A DNA stretch of 9,023 nt, taken from the NCBI GenBank assembly GCA_021795255.1, contig JAJYPQ010000132.1, positions 1 to 9,023 on the forward strand, read 5' to 3'. The stretch comes from Pseudomonadota bacterium. GTDB taxonomy: Bacteria; Pseudomonadota; Gammaproteobacteria; Acidiferrobacterales; Acidiferrobacteraceae. Position numbers and translations under genes: made by a program. This document shows positions 1 through 7,030 of the stretch, piece by piece (position 1 is the first letter of the stretch; the number at the start of each line of letters is the position of its first letter). The notes beneath the pieces are model-generated. The model made no database searches. It was not told where the DNA came from and worked only from the letters and a program-made list of their open reading frames with translations.

Positions 1-122
1 CCCTTGAGAAGAAGTACGACGCCCAGTTCCAGGTCGTGTTCGAGGCCATCCGTGAACTGATGACTCCGCCTGAGCCCAAGAAGAAGCGGCCTATCGGATT
101 CGCGCCGTGGGAGGAGAAATGA
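1..122 (+). CDS. C-terminal end of an ORF6N-domain (phage antirepressor-like) protein, partial
   Basis: The frame is open from the window edge (first full codon at 3) to a TGA at 120-122, giving the last 39 residues of a protein that begins upstream. They start [19 protein letters not shown] and end in a proline/lysine-rich tail ([12 protein letters not shown]). From memory of the family, this helix followed by a basic PIGF tail is the usual C-terminus of ORF6N-domain proteins. These are small DNA-binding proteins related to phage antirepressors and are often found inside type I restriction operons. The DNA-binding domain itself would lie upstream and cannot be seen. The stop overlaps the ATG of the next small frame (ATGA, 119-122), so it is probably co-transcribed with hsdS. 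Its role could be regulation of the restriction genes, but that is inference. The family call rests on the tail alone. Confidence 0.65.
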   Translation, partial: LEKKYDAQFQVVFEAIRELMTPPEPKKKRPIGFAPWEEK

Positions 123-223
123 CCCTACGGCGGTTTGGAGCGCGCCTACCCGAGCAGGCCGTGGCCGGGAAACCGGATGCCGGCATCGCTGCCAACGTGA
201 AGGAGTTGGGATATGGCGGGTGA
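119..223 (+). CDS. 34-residue reading frame resembling an HsdM C-terminal tail
   Basis: An ATG overlapping the ORF6N stop opens a 34-codon frame that ends with TGA at 221-223, 11 bases inside hsdS. Its last residues, [14 protein letters not shown], resemble the C-terminal end of type I methyltransferase subunits (HsdM) as I remember that family, where similar IAxNLKELGYG endings are common and also overlap the hsdS start. The first residues ([13 protein letters not shown]) are less recognisable. It could be a leftover of the hsdM 3' end kept when the ORF6N gene entered the operon, preserving translational coupling to hsdS. It could also simply be a coupling leader. No catalytic part of HsdM is present. 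The resemblance is by eye, not by alignment. Confidence 0.4.
   Translation: MTLRRFGARLPEQAVAGKPDAGIAANVKELGYGG
200..205 (+). promoter_or_regulatory. Ribosome binding site of hsdS
   Basis: AAGGAG lies 7 bases before the ATG at 213 and supports that start. It sits inside the hsdM-like tail frame, so ribosomes finishing that frame would stop just past the hsdS start, consistent with translational coupling. Confidence 0.7.
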
Positions 224-1541
224 GTGGAACGGTTCGACCATCGGAGAGATTGCTGCGCACACGCGGAACGCGCTTGTGGGTGGTCCCTTCGGCTCGAATC
301 TCGTGTCTCATGACTACGTAGATGCGGGCGTTCCTGTAATTCGAGGTCAAAACATGGGCAGTCGCTGGGTTTCCGGCGACTTCGCCCATGTAACTGAAGA
401 AAAGGCCCAGTCGCTCGAAGCGAATATTGCGCGGCCCGGTGACATTGTTTTCACCCAGCGTGGAACGCTAGGCCAAGTTAGTCTTGTTCCGCAGGCGCCA
501 TTTGACAGATATCTGGTTTCGCAAAGCCAGATGAAGCTCACGGTAAATCCAAAGATTGCCGACCCGCTTTTTTTCTACTACGTCTTCTCAACAACAGAGC
601 AGCAGGACTACATTCGTCAAAATGCCATACAAACCGGTGTTCCACACACAAATCTTGGAATTCTTCGTGGGACGCCGGTGCCACTCCCCCCGCTCGATGA
701 GCAACGCGCCATCGCCCACATCCTCGGCACGCTGGACGACAAGATCGAATTGAACCGGCGGATGAATGAAACGCTGGAGGCCATGGCGCGGGCGCTTTTC
801 CAGAGCTGGTTCGTGGATTTTGATCCGGTGCGCGCCAAGATGGAGGGACGGTGGTGTCAAGGCGAATCCCTGCCGGGTCCTCCAGCCCATCTTTATGATC
901 TTTTTCCAGATTCTTTTGAGGAGTCGGAGTTAGGGGAGATTCCGAGGGGGTGGGGGGTGAAGTCAATTTACGACATCGCAGATGTAGTTTACGGCGCACC
1001 CTTTTCTTCATCTCAATTCAACCTAGATCGCAATGGGAGGCCGCTAATTCGTATTCGTGATCTTCCCGGAGAACGCCCGCAAATATGGACGCCGGAGATC
1101 CATCTAAAAGCCTACATGGTGCGACCTGGAGATATTGTCGTAGGAATGGACGGTGAGTTTCGTGCGTATCTGTGGGGCGGTGATGAAGCATGGCTCAATC
1201 AACGAGTATGCGTTTTCGTTCCCAAAAAAGAGTGTTCAGCAGCATTCGTTCGGAACAGCATCATCGGACCTCTTGCCGATATAGAAGAGACCGAGACCGC
1301 AACCACGGTTATTCACTTAGGCAAGAGTGACATAGATCGATTTACTGCTGTAGTCCCGTCGGCTGCCGTGTTGGCTGCGTTCAACCATATTTGTCAGCCA
1401 TGGTATGACCGGGTTGTCGCAACTAAGCGCGAATCCCGCACCATCACCTATGTCCGCGACGGCTTGCTGCCTAGACTGATCTCAGGAGACATCCGCCTCA
1501 ACGAGGTTCAGCATCTCGTCGAGGCTACTATGGTGCGATAA
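213..1541 (+). CDS. hsdS: Type I restriction-modification specificity subunit HsdS
   Basis: At 442 residues this is a full-length HsdS, the DNA-recognition subunit of the type I methyltransferase (with HsdM) and endonuclease (with HsdM and HsdR). It has the classic two-half layout. Target recognition domain 1 covers about residues 6-158, with GGPFGSNL at 23-30 and RPGDIVFTQRG at 74-84. A central conserved helix covers about 155-206 (LPPLDEQRAIAHILGTLDDK, then FQSWFVDFDPV). Target recognition domain 2 covers about 245-382, with YGAPFSSSQF at 260-269 and RPGDIVVGMDGEF at 304-316. A second conserved helix at about 385-425 ends GLLPRLISGDIRL. Each half repeats the same pattern, as expected for recognition of a bipartite target. 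The recognition-domain DNA is visibly more AT-rich than the spacer, consistent with domain exchange. The DNA target cannot be predicted by reading. The start is fixed by AAGGAG 7 bases upstream. Confidence 0.95.
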   Translation: MAGEWNGSTIGEIAAHTRNALVGGPFGSNLVSHDYVDAGVPVIRGQNMGSRWVSGDFAHVTEEKAQSLEANIARPGDIVFTQRGTLGQVSLVPQAPFDRYLVSQSQMKLTVNPKIADPLFFYYVFSTTEQQDYIRQNAIQTGVPHTNLGILRGTPVPLPPLDEQRAIAHILGTLDDKIELNRRMNETLEAMARALFQSWFVDFDPVRAKMEGRWCQGESLPGPPAHLYDLFPDSFEESELGEIPRGWGVKSIYDIADVVYGAPFSSSQFNLDRNGRPLIRIRDLPGERPQIWTPEIHLKAYMVRPGDIVVGMDGEFRAYLWGGDEAWLNQRVCVFVPKKECSAAFVRNSIIGPLADIEETETATTVIHLGKSDIDRFTAVVPSAAVLAAFNHICQPWYDRVVATKRESRTITYVRDGLLPRLISGDIRLNEVQHLVEATMVR

Positions 1542-1579
1542 GTGCATGGCCAAACACGCCATGGCCACTTTTCGTGAAT

Positions 1580-1585
1580 AGGGGA
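1580..1585 (+). promoter_or_regulatory. Ribosome binding site of the OLD-family gene
   Basis: AGGGGA lies 8 bases before the ATG at 1594. A nearer ATG at 1587 is in another frame. The 52-base gap after hsdS shows no convincing promoter, so read-through from hsdS is likely. Confidence 0.6.
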
Positions 1586-1593
1586 AATGCCAA

Positions 1594-3594
1594 ATGAAGC
1601 TGACCGAATTCAAAATCGAAAACTACCGCTCCATCCGCGACTCGGGTTGGGTCAAGATTGACGATATCGCGGTCGTCGTCGGCAAGAATGAGTCGGGTAA
1701 GACGTCGCTTCTCAAGGCGCTCTGGAAGTTCCATCCTTACGACAAATCTGCCTACTCTATCGGTAGGGAGTGGCCGCGCGGCCACCGCAAAGAGAAGTCC
1801 GATGACAAGACGGTGGCGACTTGTAGATTTACCTTTTCACCAGAAGAGTACGCGACGCTCGAAGGAGCGCATGAGACAGCAAAGGGCATCCTTTGGGCAG
1901 AGATTCGACGGACTTACAAGGGAGAATACTTCTATACGTTCTACCCAAATTCACCCGCATGCGAGCACGAAGTGCCTTGGGTGATTGATCTCGTCCACAG
2001 CCGGCTCACGACATTGCCGGCAGGACTCTCTGAGCACTTCAAGGGACAGTTCAAAGCGGCGCTCCACGACTTCGTTCAGGCGGCACAAAAAGCGAAAGAA
2101 AGCTCCTATGTGATGGAAAGTATTCTGGAATTTAAAGGCCGCCTGCCACAGTTCGCGTCTCCAGCCGAACCCGTTCGCCAGCAAGACATGAACAACCTAG
2201 CCGCACTGAACACAGCTTTAGACCAGATTATGATCGAGGTGAAGAATACGCCTCTTATGCGGGTGGCTAACGCCGTGCATGGTCTCATGCCCACTTTCAT
2301 ATATATGGACGACTACCGTGCGTTTTCAGGATCGGCGCAACTCAATGCGGTTCAGCAGCGGAGGAACGCCAAACAAGCTACCGACGCCGATCAAACTATT
2401 GCCATAATTATGGAAATGGCGGGCCTTAATCTGGACGACGAGGTTGCGAAAGGGAACGCGATAGACCGGGAACAGCGCATGCTTGACATGAACGACGCTA
2501 GCATGACGTTGACAGCGCTCATCGCGGATCGTTGGTCGCAAAAAAAATATGAGGTGCAATTCGAAGCTGACGGTCAACACCTAATGGTGTTCGTAAAGGA
2601 TACGGAAGCCAGCGCCCTTGTCCCCCTAGATGAGCGGTCAAAGGGGTTCCAGTGGTTTTTTTCTTTTGACATGACTTTTATGCACGAGACGCAAGGAGAG
2701 TTGTCTAACGCGATTATCCTACTCGACGAACCAGGGCTACACTTGCACGCGGCAGCGCAGCGGGATCTGATGGCCCGCATGGCAGCCTATGCTAAGTCGA
2801 ACCAACTTATATACACGACACATTTGCCTTTTATGATCGATTTCACGCGCCTCGACAATATCTATGTCGCAGAGGAAGTATGTCCTGGAGACACAAAGAT
2901 CCATCAAGACTGGGCGGTGGCAGACAAGGACGCGCGATTCACGTTGCAAGCGGCACTCGGTCTTTCATGGAGTCAGTCGCTTTTTGTCGGGCAGCATAAC
3001 CTTATTGTCGAGGGTGTCACTGATTTCTGGTACCTTTCAACGGTTTCGGAGCTATTTCGTCAAGCCGGCAAGGTCGGTCTGGATGAACAGCTCGTGATTA
3101 CGCCTGCCGGTGGAGCTAGCAAGGTGGCCTATGTCGGCACGATCCTTCACGGGCAACAGCTTAACGTCTGCGTCCTGTTAGATTCAGACTCGGAAGGGCA
3201 GGATGCCTATAGGCAACTCGTGCATCAATGGATCATGGATACTCAGCACGTTCTTATGCTTGGCGAGTTGCTCGGTGGAATAAAGCACGCCACGCTCGAA
3301 GATCTGTTCGACAGAGAATACTACCTCACCAAAGCTGACGTCGCTTATGAGAAAGAGCTCGGCGGGAAACAATTGTACGACCTAGTAGAATCTGGCACCG
3401 CGATCGTGGTAGCTACCGAGGTAGCGCTCAAGCAGGCTGGAGTCGAGACCTTCAACAAGGGGCGTGTCGCAAAGCTTATTATGAGCGACCTCGCCGGTAA
3501 ACGTCTGACTGATCTCGGCACAGACACGGAGGTGAGATTCGGCCGGGTCATTGCGGCTCTTAATGCGATTATGGCGAAATGGAAGACAGGATGA
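1594..3594 (+). CDS. OLD-family ATP-dependent endonuclease (AAA/ABC ATPase + TOPRIM)
   Basis: The 666-residue protein has an N-terminal ABC-type ATPase and a C-terminal TOPRIM nuclease domain, the layout of the OLD (overcoming lysogenization defect) family. Seen in order: an N-terminal strand KLTEFKIENYRSI; Walker A GKNESGKTS at 30-38; a long helical insertion (about 90-300); a signature-like segment ERSKGFQWFFSF at 347-358; Walker B AIILLDEP at 373-380, followed by GLHLH; and a switch histidine in TTH (410). The TOPRIM part has IVEG with Glu473 and LLDSDSEG with Asp530 and Asp532, the expected metal-binding acidic residues, then the family-typical ATLEDLFDREYY (566-577). All key residues look intact. 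No UvrD-like helicase gene follows, so it is not a Gabija pair; a stand-alone (class 1) OLD nuclease fits best. It lies between hsdS and hsdR, so it is probably an accessory anti-phage effector expressed with the restriction genes. Its stop overlaps the next ATG (3591-3594). Confidence 0.88.
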   Translation: MKLTEFKIENYRSIRDSGWVKIDDIAVVVGKNESGKTSLLKALWKFHPYDKSAYSIGREWPRGHRKEKSDDKTVATCRFTFSPEEYATLEGAHETAKGILWAEIRRTYKGEYFYTFYPNSPACEHEVPWVIDLVHSRLTTLPAGLSEHFKGQFKAALHDFVQAAQKAKESSYVMESILEFKGRLPQFASPAEPVRQQDMNNLAALNTALDQIMIEVKNTPLMRVANAVHGLMPTFIYMDDYRAFSGSAQLNAVQQRRNAKQATDADQTIAIIMEMAGLNLDDEVAKGNAIDREQRMLDMNDASMTLTALIADRWSQKKYEVQFEADGQHLMVFVKDTEASALVPLDERSKGFQWFFSFDMTFMHETQGELSNAIILLDEPGLHLHAAAQRDLMARMAAYAKSNQLIYTTHLPFMIDFTRLDNIYVAEEVCPGDTKIHQDWAVADKDARFTLQAALGLSWSQSLFVGQHNLIVEGVTDFWYLSTVSELFRQAGKVGLDEQLVITPAGGASKVAYVGTILHGQQLNVCVLLDSDSEGQDAYRQLVHQWIMDTQHVLMLGELLGGIKHATLEDLFDREYYLTKADVAYEKELGGKQLYDLVESGTAIVVATEVALKQAGVETFNKGRVAKLIMSDLAGKRLTDLGTDTEVRFGRVIAALNAIMAKWKTG

Positions 3595-3677
3595 CCGAAA
3601 CCCACATCCAAAATACCCCCATCACTTGGCTTAAGCCACTCGAGTACGCTTCGCTTCATGGCTCCCCGCGCTCATGA
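3591..3677 (+). CDS. 28-codon coupled reading frame between the OLD-family gene and hsdR
   Basis: The frame starts with an ATG overlapping the OLD-family stop (ATGA) and ends at TGA 3675-3677, encoding [20 protein letters not shown] and eight more residues. It is not in the hsdR frame and I recognise no family. A second ATGA at 3674-3677 opens a 7-codon frame (MNPLRSG) ending at 3695-3697, two bases before the hsdR ATG at 3700. The pair could be a translation relay leader for hsdR, a remnant of a lost gene, or chance. That this peptide has its own function is doubtful. Confidence 0.3.
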   Translation: MTETHIQNTPITWLKPLEYASLHGSPRS

Positions 3678-3684
3678 ACCCGCT

Positions 3685-3690
3685 AAGGAG
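3685..3690 (+). promoter_or_regulatory. Ribosome binding site deciding the hsdR start
   Basis: AAGGAG lies 9 bases before the ATG at 3700. The in-frame ATG at 3658 has no such site, and its 14 extra residues ([14 protein letters not shown]) do not look like an HsdR N-terminus. The start at 3700 is therefore preferred. Confidence 0.7.
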
Positions 3691-3699
3691 CGGCTGAGG

Positions 3700-6600
3700 A
3701 TGGGAAACTTCTCGGAATCGGTCGTCGAAGAGGCCGCTCTCGCCTGGCTCGATTCCCGGGGCTATACCATCCTGCACGGTCCCGACATCGCCGTGGGCCT
3801 ACCGTGTGCCGAGCGCATCGACCCGAACTATCGGGACGCAATACTGGAAGGCCGCCTACACCGGGCGCTGGCGCGCCTCAATGCCGATCTTCCCCAAGAG
3901 GCCCTCGAAGAGGCCTATCGCAAGCTCGCGCGCGCGGAGGGCGCTTCGCTCATCGAGCGCAACCGCGCCTTCCATCGCATGCTGGTGGATGGAGTCACGG
4001 TCGAGTATCGCCGCGCGGATGGCTCGATTGCCGGTGCCCAGGTCCGGGTTCTAGATTTTGAGCGCCCGGAGGCCAACGATTGGGCGGCCGTCAATCAGTT
4101 CACGGTCGCTGAGGGTCAGCATACGCGCCGGCCTGATGTGGTGGTGTTTGTGAACGGCCTGCCGCTGGCGGTCCTGGAGCTAAAAAATGCAGCTGATGAG
4201 AATGCGACGATCTGGAGCGCCTGGCAGCAGCTGCAGACCTACCAGGCGCAGATCCCAGCGCTCTTTATGGCTAACGAGGTTCTTATCGTCTCCGATGGGG
4301 TCGAGGCCCGCATGGGGGCGCTCGGGGCCGGCAAGGAGTGGTTTAAGCCCTGGCGGACGATCACAGGTCGCGGGGAGGCCCCGGCCCGATTGAGCGAGCT
4401 CCAGGTGCTGCTCGAAGGGGTCTTGGAGAAACGCCGTTTCCTGGCCCTGATCCGCGCCTTTATCGTCTTTGAAGACTCGGGTGGCGGCCGGATCGTGAAA
4501 AAGATCGCGGGCTACCACCAGTTCCATGCCGTGAACGTCGCGTTAGAGGAGACCTTGCGCGCCGCCTCCGCCGGCCTTCCCCAGGTCGCGGAGACCACCG
4601 GCCGCTATGAGGCAGGCCCGATGTCCGGGGGTGCGTCCGGGGACCGGCGGGTGGGCGTGATCTGGCACACCCAGGGGTCTGGGAAGAGCCTCACTATGGC
4701 CTTTTATGCGGGCTCTGTGATCCGTCATCCGGCGATGGCCAATCCCACGATCGTGGTGCTCACTGATCGCAATGATCTTGATGACCAGCTCTTTGGGACC
4801 TTCTCACGTTGCCGGGAGCTCTTGCGCACTGAGCCGGAACAGGCCCACGATCGCGCGGATCTCCGGCAACGGCTGCGGCGTGCGGCCGGTGGTGTGGTCT
4901 TTACCACCATTCAGAAGTTCTTCCCCGAAGAGAAAGGCGACCGTCATCCGGTGTTGTCTGCGCGCACCAATATCGTGGTCCTGGCCGACGAGGCCCACCG
5001 GACCCAGTATGATTTCCTGGACGGCTATGCCCGCCATATGCGCGACGCCCTCCCCCATGCGGCCTTCATCGGCTTTACCGGGACCCCGATCGAGAAGGCT
5101 GACGCCAATACCCGGGCGGTCTTTGGGGATTACATCAGCGTCTATGATATCCAGCGCGCCGTGCAAGACGGGGCCACGGTCCCCATCTATTACGAAAGCC
5201 GTCTGGCGCGCCTGGCCCTCGAGGCCTCCGCCCGCCCAACACTCGATGCCGCCTTCGAGGAGCTCACCGAAGGCGAGGAGCTCGAACACAAGGAGCGCCT
5301 GAAGACCAAGTGGGCGCAATTGGAGGCGCTGGTGGGGGCCGCCCCGCGCCTTACGCTCATTGCCCAAGATCTCGTCACCCACTTTGAGAACCGGCTCAGT
5401 ACTTTGCAAGGCAAGGGTATGGTCGTGTGCATGAGCCGGCGTATCTGTGTGGCGCTCTATGAGGCGATCAGTAAGTTGCGTCCCGCCTGGGTGGGCAGGA
5501 GCGACGACGCGGGGCTTCTGAAGGTCATCATGACGGGGTCGGCGAGCGACCCGCCCGCCTGGCAGGGACATATCCGGAATACCAAGCGCCGCGAGGCCCT
5601 GGCGCTGCGCTTTCGCGACCCCCAGGATGCTTTTCAGCTGGTGATCGTACGCGACATGTGGCTCACAGGTTTCGATGCCCCAAGCCTCCATACCCTCTAT
5701 CTGGATAAACCCATGCGCGGACATGGCTTGATGCAGGCGATCGCCCGCGTCAACCGCGTCTTCAAGGACAAACCTGGGGGCTTGGTCGTCGATTACCTGG
5801 GGCTTGCCGACGAGCTCAAAAAGGCCCTGGTCACCTATACCGAAAGCGGGGGTGAAGGGAAGACTGCGCTCGATCAGGCCGAGGCCGTGGCCCTCATGCA
5901 GACCCAGTACGAGATCTGCCGGGGGCTCTTCCATGGCCTCGATTGGCGCCTGTGGACGCAGGGCCGCCCCCAGGAGCGGCTCTCCTTGCTGCCCGCCGCC
6001 CAAGAACACATCTTGGCCCAGCCGGACGGCAAGAAGCGGCTTTTGGCCGCCGTCACGGCGCTGACCCAAGCCTTTGCGCTCGCTATCCCCCATGACGAGG
6101 CCTTGCGCATCCGGGACGACGTGGGCTTCTTCCAGGCGGTGCGCGCAGTACTCGCCAAAAAGACCGTGGAAGGCCGCCCACCCCGCGAGGATCTGGACCA
6201 CGCCATCCGCCAGATTGTCTCGCAGGCCATGGTGTCTGATGAGGTCATTGACATCTTTGCCGCCGCAGGGCTTAAAAAACCCGATCTCTCGATCCTGTCC
6301 GATGAGTTCTTGGCCGAGGTCCAGCAGATGCCGCAGCGCAATCTCGCGGTCGAACTTCTGGAAAAGCTCTTGAAGGGCGAGATTCGAAACCGCGCCCGAC
6401 GCAATATCGTTCAAGCCCGCTCCTTTGCCGATCTCCTGGAGCAAGCAGTACGTCGTTACCAAAACCGCGCCATTGAGACAGCGCAGGTGATCGAGGAGCT
6501 GGTCGCGCTCGCCAAAGACATGCGTAAAGCCCAGGCCCGCGGCGAGCAACTCCATCTCACCGACGATGAGCTGGCCTTCTACGATGCCTTGGGGGTCAAC

Positions 6601-6846
6601 GACAGCGCGGTCCAGGTCTTAGGCGAACCGACGCTCACCGATATCGCCCGGGCGCTCGTGGCCGCTGTCAAAAAGAACGTCACCATCGACTGGACGGTTC
6701 GTGAGAACGTACGCGCGAACCTGCGCGTCATCGTCAAACGCACTCTCCGGAAATACGGCTATCCGCCTGACAAACAGGAGCGCGCGACCCAGACGGTGTT
6801 AGAGCAGGCCGAGTTGCTATCGGCGCAGTGGGCGGAGGTTGCGTAA
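3700..6846 (+). CDS. hsdR: Type I restriction endonuclease subunit HsdR
   Basis: From the ATG at 3700 the protein has 1048 residues, normal for HsdR, the subunit that translocates DNA using ATP and cuts unmodified DNA at a distance. It opens with [17 protein letters not shown], typical of the family. The PD-(D/E)xK nuclease site is visible as Asp146 (RPDVVVF) and Glu160-x-Lys162 (ELK), followed by the QLQTY helix. The SF2 helicase motor has Walker A TQGSGKS at 324-330, DEAH at 430-433, GFTGTP at 458-463 and motif [10 protein letters not shown] at 679-686. The C-terminal helical part ends in a family-typical [20 protein letters not shown] stretch, which probably binds the methyltransferase core. 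All catalytic residues are present, so the subunit looks functional. The start at 3700 is favoured over 3658 by AAGGAG at 3685-3690. G+C is higher than in the OLD-family gene (41/60 in 5041-5100 against 28/60 in 2521-2580). Confidence 0.96.
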   Translation: MGNFSESVVEEAALAWLDSRGYTILHGPDIAVGLPCAERIDPNYRDAILEGRLHRALARLNADLPQEALEEAYRKLARAEGASLIERNRAFHRMLVDGVTVEYRRADGSIAGAQVRVLDFERPEANDWAAVNQFTVAEGQHTRRPDVVVFVNGLPLAVLELKNAADENATIWSAWQQLQTYQAQIPALFMANEVLIVSDGVEARMGALGAGKEWFKPWRTITGRGEAPARLSELQVLLEGVLEKRRFLALIRAFIVFEDSGGGRIVKKIAGYHQFHAVNVALEETLRAASAGLPQVAETTGRYEAGPMSGGASGDRRVGVIWHTQGSGKSLTMAFYAGSVIRHPAMANPTIVVLTDRNDLDDQLFGTFSRCRELLRTEPEQAHDRADLRQRLRRAAGGVVFTTIQKFFPEEKGDRHPVLSARTNIVVLADEAHRTQYDFLDGYARHMRDALPHAAFIGFTGTPIEKADANTRAVFGDYISVYDIQRAVQDGATVPIYYESRLARLALEASARPTLDAAFEELTEGEELEHKERLKTKWAQLEALVGAAPRLTLIAQDLVTHFENRLSTLQGKGMVVCMSRRICVALYEAISKLRPAWVGRSDDAGLLKVIMTGSASDPPAWQGHIRNTKRREALALRFRDPQDAFQLVIVRDMWLTGFDAPSLHTLYLDKPMRGHGLMQAIARVNRVFKDKPGGLVVDYLGLADELKKALVTYTESGGEGKTALDQAEAVALMQTQYEICRGLFHGLDWRLWTQGRPQERLSLLPAAQEHILAQPDGKKRLLAAVTALTQAFALAIPHDEALRIRDDVGFFQAVRAVLAKKTVEGRPPREDLDHAIRQIVSQAMVSDEVIDIFAAAGLKKPDLSILSDEFLAEVQQMPQRNLAVELLEKLLKGEIRNRARRNIVQARSFADLLEQAVRRYQNRAIETAQVIEELVALAKDMRKAQARGEQLHLTDDELAFYDALGVNDSAVQVLGEPTLTDIARALVAAVKKNVTIDWTVRENVRANLRVIVKRTLRKYGYPPDKQERATQTVLEQAELLSAQWAEVA

Positions 6847-6847
6847 A

Positions 6848-6884
6848 TTGGCGCCCCAGGCGTCACCCTATACTGCTGGCGCCA
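6848..6884 (+). promoter_or_regulatory. Possible promoter flanked by TGGCGCC repeats
   Basis: TATACT at 6869-6874 is a good -10 match. A TTGGCG at 6848-6853 could be a -35 box, but the spacer of 15 bases is short. TGGCGCC occurs at 6849-6855 and again at 6877-6883. Because GGCGCC is self-complementary, the two copies form both a direct repeat (28 bases apart) and an inverted repeat enclosing the -10 box, as an operator would. Initiation would fall near 6881, almost at the ATG at 6884, giving a nearly leaderless message. Confidence 0.3.
6850..6864 (+). other. Compact GC hairpin directly after hsdR
   Basis: GGCGCC, loop CCA, GGCGTC forms a 6-pair stem with one G-U pair, four bases after the hsdR stop codon. 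No T-run follows, so it is not a standard intrinsic terminator. It could stabilise the 3' end of the operon transcript. The same GGCGCC also belongs to a repeat pair around a possible -10 box. Confidence 0.3.
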
Positions 6885-7015
6885 TGATTTCCGCCAGTTC
6901 GCATACCTTCCAAGACAAAGGCGCGCTCCTACGCATGGCTTTACGAATCGCCCGGATAGGGCTTCTCGTCTGCCTATGTGCCGCAATGCTTGGCATATTT
7001 TTGAGCTTGTTCTAG
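6884..7015 (+). CDS. Possible 43-residue single-span membrane peptide
   Basis: The ATG at 6884 opens 43 codons ending at TAG 7013-7015. The N-terminal half is polar (MISASSHTFQDKGALLRMAL), two arginines follow, and the C-terminus is a hydrophobic stretch, IGLLVCLCAAMLGIFLSLF, long enough to span a membrane with an N-in orientation. No Shine-Dalgarno site precedes it, but a possible promoter ends almost at the ATG, allowing leaderless translation. An internal ATG at 6935 would give a 26-residue form. I recognise no family. It could be a small membrane protein or a chance frame in the spacer between hsdR and the convergent gene. Confidence 0.3.
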   Translation: MISASSHTFQDKGALLRMALRIARIGLLVCLCAAMLGIFLSLF

Positions 7016-7030
7016 CCGTTTGGCGTTCCG

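Noticed and set aside
1545..1563. Hairpin CATGGC, 7-base loop, GCCATG between hsdS and the OLD-family gene
   Set aside because: The stem is only six pairs and no T-run follows. It is too weak to call a terminator or attenuator.
3658..3699. Earlier in-frame ATG for hsdR
   Set aside because: It has no ribosome site, adds 14 residues unlike HsdR N-termini, and AAGGAG precedes the ATG at 3700.
4804..6555. Minus-strand open frame of 583 codons opposite hsdR
   Set aside because: It lies wholly inside a clearly functional hsdR and shows no recognisable domain. Long antisense frames are common opposite GC-rich genes.
1594..6846. A Gabija pair (GajA nuclease plus GajB helicase)
   Set aside because: The helicase that follows is an HsdR with PD-(D/E)xK and DEAH motifs, not a UvrD-like GajB.
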